Shown: positions 61,602 to 64,000 of the stretch, in pieces
How positions within the stretch are numbered: position 1 is the first letter of the stretch
How the letters are laid out: each line of letters begins with the position of its first letter
NCBI RefSeq assembly: GCF_009796285.1
Contig: NZ_CP047020.1
Location: 7,502,001 to 7,566,000, forward strand
Source: Streptomyces broussonetiae
GTDB taxonomy: Bacteria; Actinomycetota; Actinomycetes; Streptomycetales; Streptomycetaceae
DNA: 64,000 bases
Reading direction: 5' to 3'
The notes under the pieces: model-generated
Told to the model about the DNA's origin: nothing
The model's input: only the letters and a program-made list of their open reading frames with translations
The model's database searches: none
Position numbers and translations under genes: made by a program

Positions 61602-62537
61602 ATGGCATACGACCACCACGACGACCACGGGCACCCCGCGCACCACAGTCACAGCCACACCCAGCCCCACAGCCACGGTCAGGGGCACGGGGACGACGTC
61701 GACTGGGCCGCCATGGCGTCGCTGCTGGAGACGGAGGCCGAGGCGCACACCCCCGCCTACGAGCGCGCGCTGGCCTGGCTGGGCGAGGAGGTGGCCGAAC
61801 CCGGGCTGATCGTGGACGCGGGCAGCGGGCCCGGAGTGATCGCCTGCCTGCTCGCGCAGACCTTCCCCGGCGCGCGGGTGGTCGCCGCCGACGGCTCCGC
61901 CCGGCTCCTGGAGCGTGCCCGTGCCCGGGCCGACCGGCAGGGCGCCGCCGACCGCTTCGACACCATCACCGGTGAACTCCCCGATTCCCTCCAGGAGTTG
62001 GAGTATCCGGCGGATCTGCTGTGGGCCAGCCGCAGCCTGCACCACCTCGGCGACCAGAAGGCGGCGCTCACCGCGTTCGCCGCCCGGCTCGCTCCCGGCG
62101 GCACGCTCGCCATCCTGGAGGGCGGCCTGGCTGCCCGCTATCTGCCCCGCGACCTGGGCTTCGGCCGCCCCGGACTGCAGACCCGTCTCGACGCCGCCCA
62201 GGAGGACCGGTTCGCGACGATGCGTGCGCAGCTGCCCGGCTCGGTCGCCGAGACCGAGGACTGGCCGGCCCTGCTTGCCGCCGCGGGCCTGAAGCACACC
62301 GGCACCCGCAGCTTCCTGCTCGACATCCCCGCCCCCGTGCCCGAGCGGGCCCGCGCTTTCGTCGTCACCGCGCTCACGCGTGCCCGGGACGGGTACGCCG
62401 GGGCCCTGGACGCCGAGGACCGCGCCACCCTCGACCGGCTCCTCGACCCCGCCGACCCCGGCAGTGTCCACCGCCGCCCCGATGTGTTCCTGCTGGCGGC
62501 CCACACCGTGCACCGGGCGGTACGGCCGGTGGCCTAG
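61602..62537 (+). CDS. SAM-dependent methyltransferase with histidine-rich N-terminus
   Basis: A 311-residue protein from ATG 61602 with AAGGAGAGG upstream. Residues 2-32 are very His-rich: MAYDHHDDHGHPAHHSHSH and then QPHSHGQGHG, eleven His in all. The methyltransferase domain (about 40-230) has LIVDAGSGPGVIACLLAQTF (motif I), VVAADGSARLLERARARA (motif II), FDTITGELPDSL (motif III) and LLWASRSLHHLGDQKAAL (motif IV). His-rich heads of this sort bind Zn, Ni or Cu in metallochaperones and transporters. The acceptor is unknown; metal regulation or a metal-dependent substrate is an inference. Confidence 0.85.
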   Translation: MAYDHHDDHGHPAHHSHSHTQPHSHGQGHGDDVDWAAMASLLETEAEAHTPAYERALAWLGEEVAEPGLIVDAGSGPGVIACLLAQTFPGARVVAADGSARLLERARARADRQGAADRFDTITGELPDSLQELEYPADLLWASRSLHHLGDQKAALTAFAARLAPGGTLAILEGGLAARYLPRDLGFGRPGLQTRLDAAQEDRFATMRAQLPGSVAETEDWPALLAAAGLKHTGTRSFLLDIPAPVPERARAFVVTALTRARDGYAGALDAEDRATLDRLLDPADPGSVHRRPDVFLLAAHTVHRAVRPVA

Positions 62538-62652
62538 CGGGCCGACGGCGGGCGAGGGTGCGGCCGGTTCCCGGGCCGTGGGCGGACGCTTGACCTCGAG
62601 CGCGCTCCACGTGATGAACTCCCCGGCGTCACCGACACACGAGGGGGAACCC

Positions 62653-63354
62653 GTGAACGACTCTCCGGTCGCACTGATCACCGGCGGCGCCACCGGCATC
62701 GGCGCCGCCGTCGCCCGGCAACTGCTCGCCGCCGGCCACCGGGTGACCGTCACCGGCCGCAGCGAGGCCCGGCTGCGGGACTTCGCCGACGGCCTCGGCC
62801 GGCCCGAGGAACTGCTGACGGTCGCCGGTGACGCGGCTGTGTTCGACGATGTGCAGAATGCTGTCGGCCGTACGCTCAAGGCGTACGGCCGACTGGACAC
62901 CGTCGTCGCCAACGCAGGCTTCGCCACCCACGACACCGTCGCCGAGGGCGACCCGGCCGGCTGGACCGAGATGGTCCTCACCAACGTCCTCGGCCCGGCC
63001 CTGCTCGTCCGTGCCTCCGTCGAGGCGCTCAAGGAGACCCGCGGCCGGATCGTCCTCGTCGGCAGCGTCGCCGGCTTCGTGAACACCCCGGGCAATCTCT
63101 ACGGGGCCACGAAGTGGGCGGTCACCGGGCTCGCCGAGAACACTCGGCGCCAGGTCACGGAGTTCGGGATCGGTGTGACGCTGGTCGCCCCCGGCCGGGT
63201 GGAGACCCCGTTCTGGGACGGCAACGGCAGCCTGCCCCCGGGGCGTCTGCTGAGCGCCGACCAGATGGCCGACTCGGTGCTCTGGGCGATCCGCCAGCCG
63301 GCCGGGGTCGACGTCAACACCGTGGTCGTACGTCCGCTGGGGCAGCCCAACTGA
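62653..63354 (+). CDS. short-chain dehydrogenase/reductase
   Basis: A 233-residue classical SDR from GTG 62653 with GAGGGGG upstream. VALITGGATGIGAAVARQLL binds the dinucleotide, TVTGRSEARLRD suggests NADP preference, VVANAGFATHD is the NAG motif, VLVGSVAGFVNTPGNLYGATKWA holds the Ser-Tyr-Lys triad (S, Y, K) and LVAPGRVETPF the nicotinamide-proximal loop. The substrate is unknown. It is convergent with the chitosanase gene, 13 bp apart. Confidence 0.92.
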   Translation: MNDSPVALITGGATGIGAAVARQLLAAGHRVTVTGRSEARLRDFADGLGRPEELLTVAGDAAVFDDVQNAVGRTLKAYGRLDTVVANAGFATHDTVAEGDPAGWTEMVLTNVLGPALLVRASVEALKETRGRIVLVGSVAGFVNTPGNLYGATKWAVTGLAENTRRQVTEFGIGVTLVAPGRVETPFWDGNGSLPPGRLLSADQMADSVLWAIRQPAGVDVNTVVVRPLGQPN

Positions 63355-63367
63355 CGTACGGCGCACG

Positions 63368-64000
63368 TCAGTTGTTTGCGAGGAACTGCTTGGCCAGCTG
63401 GTCCCCGAGCGAGACCGCGGCGCTGTGGCTCTCGATCGGGGAGACCTTGGAGTTCTTGAACAGGATGTAGGTCACGCCCGAGTCGGCGCCACCGGTGGCC
63501 GGGTCGGGGTCGATGCCGAGCGCCTTGGCGGTGGCGTACGACGCCTCACCGATGATCTTCGTGGGGCCGGTGTCGCCGACGACGGCGTACTCCACCTTGT
63601 TGTTGTAGATGACGGCCACGACGCCGCCGCCCTTGATGCCGGCGCTGGAGTAGTTCCAGATACTGCTGGAGCTGGGCACCACGACGTACGGGAGCGACTC
63701 CGCCTTCAGCGGCTTGCCGTCGGACTGGTGGAAGGCGGTGTCGTCCTGGTACCAGGGGTCGCGGTCCTCGTTGCAGTTGGTGGTGCGCTGGCCGTCGCAG
63801 TCGATGTCCATGTCGGCCTTCCAGAACACCGCGCCGTTCTTGCCGCACACCGGGACCGTGGCCGACGTCTCGTCGTCGGTCTTGTACTTGCCGTTGGAGA
63901 TCTGCGAGCAGGACTTCACCTTGGCCAGCAGGTCGGCGGCGCTGACCGAGCCCTCCTGGGCCGAGGCCGGGCCGGACCTCGGCGACGGGACGGCGGACGC
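63368..64000 (-). CDS. secreted GH75 chitosanase (3' part; 5' end beyond window)
   Basis: The last 210 residues are present; the frame is open at base 64000. At the edge it reads SAVPSPRSGPASAQEGSVSA, the mature N-terminus after a signal peptide. KSCSQISNGKYKTDD, ADMDIDCDGQRTTNCNEDRDPW with the acidic catalytic residues, WYQDDTAFHQSDGKPL and VVAVIYNNKVEYAVVGDTGP are features of glycoside hydrolase family 75, which cuts beta-1,4 links in chitosan. The tail YILFKNSKVSPIESHSAA closes the domain. It extends the polysaccharide-degrading character of this end of the window. Confidence 0.9.
   Translation of the reverse strand, partial: ASAVPSPRSGPASAQEGSVSAADLLAKVKSCSQISNGKYKTDDETSATVPVCGKNGAVFWKADMDIDCDGQRTTNCNEDRDPWYQDDTAFHQSDGKPLKAESLPYVVVPSSSSIWNYSSAGIKGGGVVAVIYNNKVEYAVVGDTGPTKIIGEASYATAKALGIDPDPATGGADSGVTYILFKNSKVSPIESHSAAVSLGDQLAKQFLANN

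Overview
The window looks like a stretch of Streptomyces chromosome. G+C is very high and third codon positions are almost always G or C. GTG starts are common, as are leaderless genes with a TANNNT -10 element 6-8 nt before the start codon, and GTGA/ATGA stop-start overlaps. Family content also fits: DUF6233, DUF6158, XRE/DUF5753, SpoIIE-type phosphatase, CBM2 cellulases and a CebR-type operator. I found no tRNA, rRNA, CRISPR array, transposase or prophage.

Layout. (1) 1-1840: the 5' part of an ADP-ribosylglycohydrolase and a glycerate kinase. (2) 1854-12873: phosphatidylserine synthase and decarboxylase; a tightly coupled minus-strand ethylmalonyl-CoA pathway operon (ccr, meaA, CitE-type lyase, MaoC-type hydratase, acyl-CoA dehydrogenase); then a TetR regulator and a double-domain 3-hydroxyacyl-CoA dehydrogenase. 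The dehydrogenase supplies crotonyl-CoA precursors, and the operon converts crotonyl-CoA to glyoxylate plus propionyl-CoA while also making ethylmalonyl-CoA, a polyketide extender. (3) 13263-25795: mixed housekeeping and accessory genes, including a secreted peptidase, a radical SAM protein behind a LexA-like SOS box, an MFS exporter fused to three beta-sandwich repeats, and a PAS-GAF-SpoIIE-ATPase regulator. (4) 26118-29811: a two-component system with small membrane proteins. (5) 29906-37700: a peptidase operon (M55 D-aminopeptidase, M20, S9, S66 LD-carboxypeptidase), a GNAT acetyltransferase and a DUF5107/TPR protein, consistent with salvage of cell-wall or D-amino-acid peptides. (6) 37776-44649: VOC protein, transketolase, an orphan GvpF/L protein, a methyltransferase, a histidine phosphatase and an ABC-F ATPase. 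(7) 44847-53482: a poorly understood neighbourhood of a DUF6158 protein, a small secreted protein, an aminotransferase-fold protein with no lysine at all, two metallo-beta-lactamase-fold proteins, a DedA protein, a resolvase-like protein, a membrane phosphodiesterase and an OsmC protein. (8) 53666-57843: two XRE regulators, a second ADP-ribosylglycohydrolase, pterin dehydratase and a methyltransferase. (9) 57939-64000: two CebR-type boxes before a GH5-GH6 cellulase operon, a His-rich methyltransferase, an SDR and a partial GH75 chitosanase.

The best leads for something new are the lysine-free aminotransferase homologue and its neighbours, the MFS-beta-sandwich fusion, the perfect palindrome between the -35 and -10 elements of the ccr promoter, the SOS box before the radical SAM gene, and the histidine-rich methyltransferase preceded by a 16-bp direct repeat. 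All calls are by reading; no database search was run.
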